This document shows positions 6,910-15,900 of a DNA stretch of 57,135 bases, one piece after another; positions within the stretch are counted from its first letter, which is position 1, and every line of letters starts with the position of its first letter. The translations under genes were made by a program, and so were the position numbers. The stretch is from the IMG/VR virus record IMGVR_UViG_3300035180_004116, positions 1-57,135 of that record; one strand, given 5' to 3'. The DNA is from a virus. Under the pieces are notes generated by a model that saw nothing but the letters and a program-made list of their open reading frames with translations, was not told the DNA's origin and did not search any database.

Positions 6910-7703
6910 TGAACATCGTCGAACTCATTGACCGAGCCTATGATAACGACGCGGAAGAAAAGCCGCGTCGTTACATCGGCGCTTCGATCGCCGGCAGCCC
7001 ATGCGACGCCTATCTGGAGCTGTCGTTACGCGGCTTCCCCGACAACAAGATCAAGCCGCGGCTGCGGCGGATCATGTCGCTTGGCCACAAGATCGAAGAC
7101 ATTGTGATCGCCGACCTGAAGAAGGCTGGCATCAATGTCATTGAGAAAGACTTTGCGACCGGCAAGCAGTTTACCTATCAAGCATTCGGTGGCCACGTCA
7201 CCGGCCATGCTGACGGCATCATCGACGCCGAAGGGGTGGCCATCCTGCTTGAGGTCAAGTCGATGGGTGAGAAGTACTTCGATCAATTCCTTAAGTTTGG
7301 GGTGAAGAAATCGCACCCAAAATATTTCGATCAGGTCCAAACGATGATGGGCCTGAGCGGGATGCGCGAGGCGATGTTGGTTGGCTACAACAAGAACACG
7401 TCTCAATACGGTTATGAGGTTGTGCCCTTCGATGAATTCCACTTCATGGCGCTGAAGGTCCGGTTCGAGAAAATCTTGAACGGTGGAGCGCGACGGGCGG
7501 CGTCTGACAATTCAGACTGGCGATGCCGTGGCTGCTTCAAGTCGGATGCCTGCTGGGGGAAGAAGGAGCCACCCGTGACTTGCGCATCCTGCAAGTTTGC
7601 GTCGCCGACATTGATCGGCGGATGGGATTGCGGGCAAGGGCAGTCGACGTTGTTTGGCCCATGCCGGCTCTACCAAAAATTCGAACCGCAGGAGAAGAAA
7701 TGA
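6909..7703 (+). CDS. Cas4-like PD-(D/E)XK nuclease with Fe-S cysteines
   Basis: 264 residues. Nuclease motifs are GHKIED (His60), GHADGII (Asp102), LLEVKS (Glu115, Lys117) and a Gln motif in FDQVQTMM. Cys32 near the N-terminus and C206, C209, C215 (CRGCFKSDAC) fit the 4Fe-4S arrangement of Cas4/AddB-type nucleases. A second knuckle (C225, C228, C241, C252) follows, so the C-terminal 60 residues may bind another metal. It probably resects DNA ends to make 3' single strands for the Sak4/SSB pair. There is no CRISPR array or other cas gene nearby. Confidence 0.85.
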   Translation: MNIVELIDRAYDNDAEEKPRRYIGASIAGSPCDAYLELSLRGFPDNKIKPRLRRIMSLGHKIEDIVIADLKKAGINVIEKDFATGKQFTYQAFGGHVTGHADGIIDAEGVAILLEVKSMGEKYFDQFLKFGVKKSHPKYFDQVQTMMGLSGMREAMLVGYNKNTSQYGYEVVPFDEFHFMALKVRFEKILNGGARRAASDNSDWRCRGCFKSDACWGKKEPPVTCASCKFASPTLIGGWDCGQGQSTLFGPCRLYQKFEPQEKK

Positions 7704-7972
7704 GCGAGCAGCGAATTTCGGTGAACCGCGCTTTGACATTGCTCGGCGTCGGGACCACGAAGCTTTACAGGATGTGCCGTGACGGCACGTTGAAGTTCCA
7801 TGAGTACGAGCGCAAAGAAACGCGCAAAGGTGGCTGCACCCCAGGCCGGTACTTCCTGATGAAGGATATCGAGGCGTGTGTGATGGAAAACAGCTTGCGA
7901 CCGACGCTCGCATTTCTGAACCGTCATCGCGTACGCGGTCCTCTGGTCGGCGGCAAGTCGAATATCAAATGA
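7700..7972 (+). CDS. Excisionase/MerR-like wHTH protein, 90 aa
   Basis: The N-terminal 60 residues read as a winged HTH of the excisionase/AlpA kind: NRALTLLGVGTTKLYRMCRDGTLKFHEYE and later YFLMKDIEACV. The start at 7700 is an ATGA overlap with the nuclease stop. The upstream part of the open frame only mirrors the nuclease gene. It could be a recombination directionality factor or an operon regulator. The integrase is far away at the right end, so an excisionase role is not supported by position. Confidence 0.7.
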   Translation: MSEQRISVNRALTLLGVGTTKLYRMCRDGTLKFHEYERKETRKGGCTPGRYFLMKDIEACVMENSLRPTLAFLNRHRVRGPLVGGKSNIK

Positions 7973-8220
7973 TCACCGACGACGAGCGTAAGAGCTTCGG
8001 GTGGCTCGGCCGCATACCGCCTGAGATTGTCGATGCGTCACGGGACATCGTCGAGAAGTGGAAGCTATTAGCGTCTGATGCAAAGCAAGTGGCCAAGATG
8101 CAGCAAAGTCAGAAGAAGATCGAGCGTGCCAAAGCGATCGAACGTAGGTACTACGATTTACTGGAGTATGCACGACATGCAAAGCGACAAGACACCGAGG
8201 GAAGATCTGACGGAACTTGA
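7969..8220 (+). CDS. Hypothetical protein, 83 aa
   Basis: A charged helical protein starting MITDDERKSFGWLGRIPPEIVDAS, with a long Lys/Gln-rich helix (KQVAKMQQSQKKIERAKAIE) and a Tyr-rich end. It starts at an ATGA overlap with the wHTH gene, so it is coupled to it. No family is recognised. Confidence 0.65.
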   Translation: MITDDERKSFGWLGRIPPEIVDASRDIVEKWKLLASDAKQVAKMQQSQKKIERAKAIERRYYDLLEYARHAKRQDTEGRSDGT

Positions 8221-8482
8221 ATGCCACATCTCATTTCTGCGCCACAGCATTGAGTCGTGCCGTGACCGGATCGCGGAGATCGAATTCAACACCAGCATTT
8301 GTGATGAGCGTGAGATCTCCGCCCTTGCCAAGGACAGGCACAAGGCAATGGACAAGCTCCGCCACCTTCGCCGGGAGCTGAATGAGTACGACATGAAAGC
8401 CATCAAGCTAAAAGGAGAGATCGATGCCGATGTTGATCGCGCTCGACGGTCTGAGTGGGTCGGGCAAAACGACGGTCGCTAA
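8177..8482 (+). CDS. Coiled-coil protein, 101 aa
   Basis: Almost entirely helical and charged, with heptad-like stretches LECHISFLRHSIESCRDRIAEIE and DKLRHLRRELNEYD, so probably a coiled-coil dimer. I chose the ATG at 8177, which has GGAG 10 nt upstream, rather than 8168, where the spacing is too short. It overlaps the previous gene by 44 nt and the kinase gene by 59 nt, unusually dense even for this operon. Confidence 0.6.
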   Translation: MQSDKTPREDLTELECHISFLRHSIESCRDRIAEIEFNTSICDEREISALAKDRHKAMDKLRHLRRELNEYDMKAIKLKGEIDADVDRARRSEWVGQNDGR

Positions 8483-8939
8483 CTATCTGACCGAAAACCA
8501 CTGCTTCATTCGCTATCGCTTTGCTGAGCCGCTGGTGCCGATGCTGAAGCTCATCGGTCTGACTGATGCGGATCTGTCTGAACCAAAGCGCCGGCAACCG
8601 CACGATCTGCTGGGCGGCAAGACGCCGCTTGATGCGCTGCGTTCGCTCGGCATTGATTGGGCGCGTGACATGATCGACAAGAATTTCTGGGCACGCCACT
8701 GGCTGCGCACCACCCCGACGAGTGTGCGCGTGGTGGCGGACAACTGCCGATTTGATAACGAGGCCGAAGCGGCGATGTCCATAGGCGGCAGCGTCTACCG
8801 AATCATTCGTCCCGGCATTACACGCGAGAACCACCCGGCCGAAGCTGGCGTGTCTGACAGCTACATCGATGGCATCATCGAGAATGATGGGTCGCTGGAA
8901 GATCTCTACGACAAGATCGACAAGATCGTCGGGGTTTAA
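8424..8939 (+). CDS. Deoxynucleoside monophosphate kinase
   Basis: 171 residues with a P-loop GLSGSGKTT at about 9-17. DNCRFDNEAEA in the middle resembles the NMP-binding/lid region of phage dNMP kinases. It would phosphorylate dNMPs from degraded host DNA to feed phage replication. Ribosome-binding site AAAGGAGAG lies 5 nt before the ATG. It is the last gene of the rightward early operon and is followed by a strong terminator. Confidence 0.82.
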   Translation: MPMLIALDGLSGSGKTTVANYLTENHCFIRYRFAEPLVPMLKLIGLTDADLSEPKRRQPHDLLGGKTPLDALRSLGIDWARDMIDKNFWARHWLRTTPTSVRVVADNCRFDNEAEAAMSIGGSVYRIIRPGITRENHPAEAGVSDSYIDGIIENDGSLEDLYDKIDKIVGV

Positions 8940-8963
8940 TGGCGTTGCTCCCTGACGTAGACT

Positions 8964-8993
8964 GGCGACGGGTTAACCCCCGTCGCCTTTTTT
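8964..8993 (+). terminator. Intrinsic terminator of the early operon
   Basis: Arms GGCGACGGG (8964-8972) and CCCGTCGCC (8979-8987) with a 6-nt loop are followed by six T (8988-8993). It separates the rightward early operon from the convergent late operon, whose last stop codon is at 8992. Confidence 0.9.
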
Positions 8994-9213
8994 ATGACGA
9001 CGGGCAGTCGTTCTCACACGAGCAGACCCAGATCCCGTTATGTCGGTCTATCTGGTCTGCCAGACGTTTTGGCGTTGCCGACCGGTCGAAGTAGATCGCC
9101 ATGTCTACCTGGCAAAGCGGGTCAGCTTGGATCGCCTTTGTCATTGCCGAATCTGTCGCGCACGCGCTGAGACCAGACGCCAGCATCAGCACCATGAGGC
9201 GCATCCATGGCAT
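8992..9213 (-). CDS. Rz1-like outer-membrane spanin lipoprotein
   Basis: A short lipoprotein: signal peptide RLMVLMLASGLSAC with lipobox LSAC, then a 55-residue mature part with several Cys (CSCENDC near the end). Its first 92 nt lie inside the Rz-like gene in another frame, the classical embedded Rz/Rz1 layout. The mature part is less Pro-rich than lambda Rz1. A start at 9204 (MRLMVL) is equally possible. It should link outer and inner membranes with the Rz-like partner in the last lysis step. Confidence 0.65.
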   Translation of the reverse strand: MPWMRLMVLMLASGLSACATDSAMTKAIQADPLCQVDMAIYFDRSATPKRLADQIDRHNGIWVCSCENDCPSS

Positions 9214-9373
9214 CTGCTGCCTGCTTCGATTTGGCCAATCGATCGAGAATCGCATCGGTTCCCTCCGCGATAGCTTGGGCTTCACCGGCTTTGATGAGTT
9301 GGCGATCGCCGAGCCACTTGGCAAAGGCGCCAAGCAGCTTGACGAGGCCAGTGGCGACCGCGAGCCATTCCAT
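9122..9373 (-). CDS. Rz-like inner-membrane spanin, 83 aa
   Basis: A hydrophobic N-terminus (MEWLAVATGLVKLLGAFAKWLG) followed by a charged helical region (AQAIAEGTDAILDRLAKSKQAADAM) fits a small i-spanin: one membrane anchor and a periplasmic helix. The ATG overlaps the holin stop as TGATG, so translation is coupled. It is shorter than lambda Rz (153 aa). Assignment rests on position in the lysis cassette and on the embedded lipoprotein frame. Confidence 0.65.
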   Translation of the reverse strand: MEWLAVATGLVKLLGAFAKWLGDRQLIKAGEAQAIAEGTDAILDRLAKSKQAADAMDAPHGADAGVWSQRVRDRFGNDKGDPS

Positions 9374-9552
9374 CAGGAGGCCGGCGCGGTCTTCTTCTTG
9401 GCGAGAACCGACCAGACGACGCCAGCGATGGCGATCAGGCCACCAACGGCGGTCTGAAGCATGCCGTCATCGAGGTAGCCCTTGGTCACAAGAACGCCGC
9501 CGACGCCGGTCAGGACATGGCGAACGATACCCAGGATTTGATCTTGGTTCAT
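9373..9552 (-). CDS. Holin, Pam3-gp28-like
   Basis: 59 residues: MNQDQILGIVRHVLTGVGG, then a loop with YLDDGMLQ, then a second membrane helix (TAVGGLIAIAGVVWSVLA) and a basic tail AKKK. This is the two-helix pattern of the Pam3-gp28 holin family. It should form the inner-membrane lesion that releases the endolysin. The ATG overlaps the endolysin stop as ATGA. A longer upstream reading of the frame is only a shadow of the endolysin gene. Confidence 0.8.
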   Translation of the reverse strand: MNQDQILGIVRHVLTGVGGVLVTKGYLDDGMLQTAVGGLIAIAGVVWSVLAKKKTAPAS

Positions 9553-9932
9553 TTGTAGGTTTCCCATGGAAGTTGGTAGTGGGGTCCATCCTTCAACGAC
9601 GTCCAGTCCCCGCCCCACTCGATGGGGACCTTCACGTTTGCCGCAGCCTGCTTCATGACGTGGCTGAACTTCTCATAGAGAGGCCAGTCCCAGCGCACTT
9701 CACCGCTGACCTTGATCGCGACGTCGATGGCGTGGCCATCCAGATGACGTGACTTCATGGTCTGGCTGGCACCGGCAGCGACAAGCTGCTTTTGTCGTTC
9801 GACTGAACGCAGACCTTCGGTGATGATGAAGTCGACGTCTGAGATGTTGGCGGCTTCCTTCACTACCCGGACAAGATCCGGGTGGACGCCGATCAGCTTG
9901 CCTTCGCTACGCATGTCGAGATTCACAGCCAT
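9549..9932 (-). CDS. Endolysin, M15 L-alanyl-D-glutamate peptidase type
   Basis: 127 residues. SRHLDGHAIDVA supplies the SxHxxGxAxD zinc site and DGPHYQL the third zinc His, as in T5-type and other peptidase M15 endolysins, which cleave the peptidoglycan stem peptide. The core FIITEGLRSVERQKQLVAAGAS is typical of the family. No signal peptide is present, so export depends on the holin. The ATG at 9932 has GGGAG 8 nt upstream. An ATG at 9938 overlaps the giant gene's stop but its spacing is too short. Confidence 0.88.
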   Translation of the reverse strand: MAVNLDMRSEGKLIGVHPDLVRVVKEAANISDVDFIITEGLRSVERQKQLVAAGASQTMKSRHLDGHAIDVAIKVSGEVRWDWPLYEKFSHVMKQAAANVKVPIEWGGDWTSLKDGPHYQLPWETYK

Positions 9933-9934
9933 AG

Positions 9935-12900
9935 TCATCGCTCCCACGGGTCAGAGTTGGTAGCCGTCTTGTCACCGGCAATCGATTTCACGATGGCTTC
10001 ACGGATATCCTTCTGGCCACCGATGAACGGGATGCGTTGAGCTATCTCACGAACGGCCTGGCGCTGTCGTCCTGTCCCATCCGCGCCGCCGATCGCTGCT
10101 TCCGCGCCGGAAGCGATGTTCATTGCCCCCGTAAAGTCGCCGACCGACGGGCCGAAGATGTAGGAGAGAACCCGCATCTGCCCGTAGGCACCGTTGTCGA
10201 TCTGCGCGGCCTGGTTGTAGAGCAGGTCGCCGATCATGCCGAGGCCACCCGAAGAGATCAGACCCTCGACATACCAGGACAGGAAGTCCTGGCTGGTCGT
10301 GCCGCTGTCTTTCTTCCAGCCGAACTCCGCCGCCATTGCGTCGGTATTGTGGATGCGGAACTGGCGGCTCTGCTGGTCCTGGCCACCCCGAGATTGGGCG
10401 ATGTCGCGGACGGCAGACGTCCCGGCGCCGAAAGCGGCACCCGCGCTGAGCAGGTAGAGCAGGGGCTTCGGATTATTTGGGAACTCCTTGACGGTCCAGG
10501 CCGCCAGCTTCGCCGCCATCAGCGGATAGCTCTTGAGCTGGAAGATAATCGAGCCGACCGGCGTCTGCGCCCAGAGCGGAATGTCGTTGTGGTTCGGTGC
10601 GAACACCGCCTCGTTGGCGAACTTGATGATCGCCATACGGATGCGATCGTCGTTGGCCACAACGTCTTGGTCAGAGATCAGCTTGGCGCCAGGCCGGGCA
10701 TAATCATCGAGGCCGTAGTACCGAAGGTAGCGCATCGCCTGGCGGTACTGGCGGGTGTTGGTCTGACCGTTAACGATCATCCGCATCGCCCGCTCCTGTT
10801 CGGCGATCAACGATTGGTGGCCAACAGCCCCGGCGATCTGGCGGGTCATATCGGTCCAGGGATTGAGCAGGTTGGCGTGGAACATGGCGTTCGAAATGCC
10901 GCTGCCGTCCGTACCGTGGATGGTGGCCAACGAGTCATGAACGATGTTCTCGATCGAGACGCCGACATTGCGCATCATCTTGCGATAGGCGTCGTCGCCG
11001 GCAAATTTCGCAAAGCCTGACAGCCAAGCCTTCATGTTGCCGCTACGGATAAGCGGCATCACCAGGTCGGGGAAGCTGGCCACCGTGGCATAAGGCAGCA
11101 GGGTGACGGCGTTGAAGTTTCGGAGGAACTTCGAAGTGTGGGCCAGCGGCCGGTGGAATGCACCGCGGGCGAAGGGGCGACCCTGGTAGGACGCCATCAT
11201 GTCGTCCGTCCATTCGCGCTCGGACTGGCTGATGGCATTCCCTTGGTCGCCGAAATCGGCCAATCCCTCAACGATCATCTTGGCCCGAAGCTGGGTGTCC
11301 TTCAGGGTGTCGAGATCGGTCCGAGAATAGCTCATGAGCTGGTCGAACGCCGCACGCTTGGCTTCTTCCGTACCGCCACCATCCTTGATAATGCCGAAGA
11401 TCTCATCTGCGATACGCCGAGCTTCCGCCGGGTTGGATGTGATGCGGTCATAGATCCGGCCAACCAGCTCGTTGTCTTCCATGCCGCCGCCGAGACCTGG
11501 CGCCATGAACCGGCTGCGCAGGATCTTGTTCGACATGAGCGTCTGGGCCACCCCATCGATGCCAAAGTCGCGCACCAGCTTGTAGGTGTCGAAGCCGAAG
11601 TTCCGGGTTCCGAACCAACGTTGGTTCACGATCCTTCGGTTGGCAGCGTCTGAGTATTTGGCGACGATGCCCATCAGATTGTGATGGACGAAGTCGTAGA
11701 GGCCAGCCTTGTCCATCTCCTCCGGCGTGAAGGCCAGGACGCGCTGGAACGCCATGTCGATCTGGGCGTTACCTAGACTGCCATGCTCGTCGAGGTGGCT
11801 GATGGCATCGTCGTCGATCAGCTTGAGGACCAGCTTCTTGGCGCGGGCCTGTGCTTCGGCGGGGTCGATCGCCTTGGTGACTTGCCCGTCCTTTACCATC
11901 CGATCCCATTCCATCGTGAACGCCTTGGCGAAAGCGGAGATCGCCGCTTCAGGCTTCTCCTCCATGGCCTTGTTGTTCCAGACGATGGTGACGTAGCCGC
12001 CGCCGCGCTTCTTGCGGATGTCGCCGATCTTCACGCCGGCATCGCGCATTTGGCTGAGCTTCGCGTCGAAGAAGCTGGCAATCTTCTTGGCCGCCGCGGC
12101 TTCCTCTGGCTGGAGCTTTGTGAAATCACCGCTATCGAGCGCCCGGAAGATGCGGTCGTGGCTTGCCGGCTGACCAACGTCCATGTAGCCGAGGGTGAAG
12201 AACGGCCGGCTGTGGCGGAACCACTTCTTGAAGAAGCCGCCGGCATCCGGGAGCTTGCCCAAGATGTCATAGATGTCGGCGATGTCGCGGCCGGTCATCT
12301 GATGGACCATGGGGTACAGTTCTTCGCCGTATTTGGCGAGGACGTTCTGGTTGGTCTTGCGCAACCGGCCACTGTTGTTGACCAGTTGGAGTGGTGCCCC
12401 GAACCGGGCGGGCGTCTGCATGTCGTCGACGGTTGGCTGTTCCTGACGAAGCATCTTCTTCATCAGGCCGACAAGATCGGCCGGCACGCCGAAGTTCTGT
12501 CCGTCGACAGCCAATGGGTAAGTGGCCTTGGGATTGATCGGGTGGCTGGTGTCCATGATGGCGCTGGTGAACTCGCCACCGAACTTTGGCGCTCCGTCTG
12601 GTGCGTCTTCCGGTTGGTCGGGTAGATCGAGGAAGTCGTCGTCGACCGGGCGGACATCGGCTTCGTTGAAGACCAGGGTAGCGCCGTGGCTGCCATGGTC
12701 GAGATTGACGCCGTGGTAGCCGTTCTCCTTCAGGATGCCGGTGATCACGCGCTGCGCCCCTTCGCGGCTGACGCCGGTACGGGCGGAGATCGCGTTGGCG
12801 AGGACGTCCCGGAGAGCGGCGCCAGAGATCGTGGAGCCGGAGACCCGGCTGGCGGCGTCTGGTGACACCAGCCCTTCGGCTACCAGGCTGTCAGTCAGAC

Positions 12901-15900
12901 GTCGGACAAAAGAGTCGCCTGGCTGATAGGTGGCTAGGCTGGACAAGTCGGCAAAGTTGCCGTCCTTGACGAGGACGTTTTGGACGGCAGAGGGAATATC
13001 GACTCCGACGCTGGTGCGGAGGTCGCTCATCACGCCGTCGATCTGCCCATTCAGGAAGCGGATTGTCCCGACAGCCTCCGGCGACCGGGTCGACCTGAAG
13101 GTGCGGTAGGCTTGGGCAAGCTGGCTGTTCAAATCTTCGAGGGCCGAGATCTGGTCAAGTAGGCGTGACTTCTCGGGGATGTCCTTGCCACTGGCCATGA
13201 CGTCCGAGCGCAGGGTGTCCACGTCGACCAGGGTCTCAGGCGAGGCGATCTCGGCGCTGTCCAGAAGGTAAACGCCGTCCGGGCTGCGCGCCAGCTCGCC
13301 GTCAACCGGCCGCGACATGATGTGGCGGTTCAGCTCCTCGATCGATACGCCGGCCCAGTTCGACAGGCGAGCGAGCTGCTGGCCAGTCTTGGTGGTCAGC
13401 GCCTCGTGCCCGGTATCCGATGCGAAGATCGGGGGCACAACACCATCGACCATGGAGACCACGTCAGAGACCGGCCGGGTGCGACGAATGTTGCTGAACA
13501 TATCGCCGTACCAGGAGGTATGGCGGAACGCCCGGCGGGCGCTGTCATTGCCGAGAAGGCCATTGAGCAGATAGGCAGCTTGCTCCGTCATTGTGTCGAG
13601 CTGCGCGCCGAGCTTGGCTGCCAGGATCGGGTTGGTTCGCTCCAGGTTTCCGGCGGCATCGATTGCCTTGGCGCGTCCAACATTGTCTGCGACATAGTTG
13701 GCCCAGGCATTCCCGAACCAATCGATGGCGTCCTTCTCTGTTCCGGTGCCGCCATTGGCCAGGAGAGCGCGTGTGATGTTGGCCACGTCGGCGTCGTTCA
13801 TGGTCAGGCGGGTCATAAGCGAACCGACTTGGGCGCTAACTTCGGGTGATACCGAACGGCCGGCGGTTAGCGAGGTGGCGATGACGCGCAGGAGATCGCG
13901 CATCGAATTGAATTCGGCACTGTCAGACGTTGCAAGCTTGCCATGTTCTCCATCGGTACCGGCGATCTTCATCAGGTCGCTGGAGGTGACGGCATTCGGT
14001 GCGTCGAGAGTGCCAGGCTCCGCCCGGCCGATCATGTTGAACAGGCGGTAGGCCAAGGTCTTGGCGATGGCGTCTGTACGGGCGTCGCGGTTGGTCACCT
14101 TGCTGACCAGGTCGGCCAGGTCGGGACGGGTGGAGGCTGGTATGCCACCGCCATTGCCGACCCCGTGGCTATCGCTGATCTCTTGGCCAAGCCACCGCAA
14201 CGTCGACATATTGCTGGGGCTGAGGAGCGGCGTGGCGTTCTGTCCATTGCCGATCGCAGTCGCCGCGCGGCGATTGTATTCGATCGCAATAGCCCGGACT
14301 CGGGTTCCGTCGCCCTTCTTCACGGCATCGAAGAAGGCTTCCGACAGTGCGGAATTGGTCTTGTCTTTGATCGTGTTGTAGGCGCTCGCCAGCTCGGGGG
14401 ACATCTCGGGGCTGACATTGATCTTGCCGGCCTGTAGCCGCTGGCGCAGTTCAACGATCGCCGCCTTGCCACCATTGCCATCGCGCACGCGCTGGAAGAG
14501 CTGGGCATTGGTCGCAGTCTTGGCGTTGAAGGCGGCAGCCTTGGGGGCAGCCGCCGGCTTCGGATCGTTCTTGTGGCCAACATTGGAGATCTCGGCGGCG
14601 ACCTGCTTTGCCTCGCGCTCAAGGCGGGCGTTCCGCTGTTTATGGGCGGCGGCTGCCTTGCCGCGCGCGGCGCCACGCTTCATGCGTTCTTCTGGCGTGC
14701 CGATGCGGACGATGTTGCCAGCGTCGGCATCGACCTGTGGGTCGACACGCAGCGACCGGCCCTCTGCCTTCTGCCATTCCCTGGCCACGGCGACCTGGGC
14801 GTCATGCAGCTCGCGCGACAGGTCAGACGACAAAATATACAGTTGTGTGTGCTGCTCTGGTGTGTAGTCGCGGCGATCGAGGTTGATGCCGGTCAATGCC
14901 TCAGTCAGGCTCTTGGCTTCGCCGTCCAGACTGCCGGTCGATAGCGACAGGGCATTCTCGATATCGGCGACACCCTTCTGCTGGCGGAAGTGGACACTAT
15001 TTTCCTGCATCCACTTATGGACGATGTCGAGGGTCTGGAACAGGTTTTCGCGGCTGAGGCCCTGGATGAAGTCCTCGTCGGTCGGCCGTTTGTTTTTCCA
15101 GCCGAAGAGGTATCCCTTCATGTCACGGCTGACGTCGTTGAGCGTCTGATCAAGGCGCTCCGGCGATGCGTCGCGCATGGCCAGATAGAGCTGCTTGCGC
15201 CAGTCATCCATGCGGGAGATCGCCGATGTCAACAGCTTCCCACGATTGGTCTTGAACTCCATCGTGCTGAGATCTGGGTTCAACTTCCAGATCGAGGCGA
15301 TGCCCTTGTCGTCTTCGGACGGCAGCAGCGCGTCGAGGATCGGGACAAGATCTCGGTCAAAGAGTTCTAGTGCTGCTTCACTGTTGCTGTCGAGATACTG
15401 GAGGCGGAACAGCCCCATGATCTTCTTGGCAGCGTCCTTGATCAGCTCGGACATACGGTTGGCCCAAGAGCCGAACAGGCCCTGGATGCCTGGCACATCG
15501 CGCGGCGTGACGTCGCCTCGCCAATAGAGTTCGTTGTCCGCGTCGATACCGACGCGGCCATTCTTCATGAAGTACATGGTGTACTGGTCGGCCCAAAGCT
15601 CGGCCGGTGACTTGGTAACGCCACCATGGCCAGGCGTGATGTTTCGGCCGGTCAGACGTCCGGCCATCAGGGCGTCCTTGCCGTAGTAGTTCTGGAGCAT
15701 GATGTTCCAGAAGTCCCGACGCTGGTCGATCGACAGCAGGTTGGCGTAGCTCCAGTGACCCAGCTCATGGATGAGGCGCATGCTGACCGGTTGAGCTGCG
15801 ACGCCTGGTGTGATCTCGGCATCCCGGTTCGAGATGCCGATCGCATTGGCCAAGGTTTGGTCGCTTTTGGCGCCGATCTGTTCAGTGACCGAGCTGAGGC

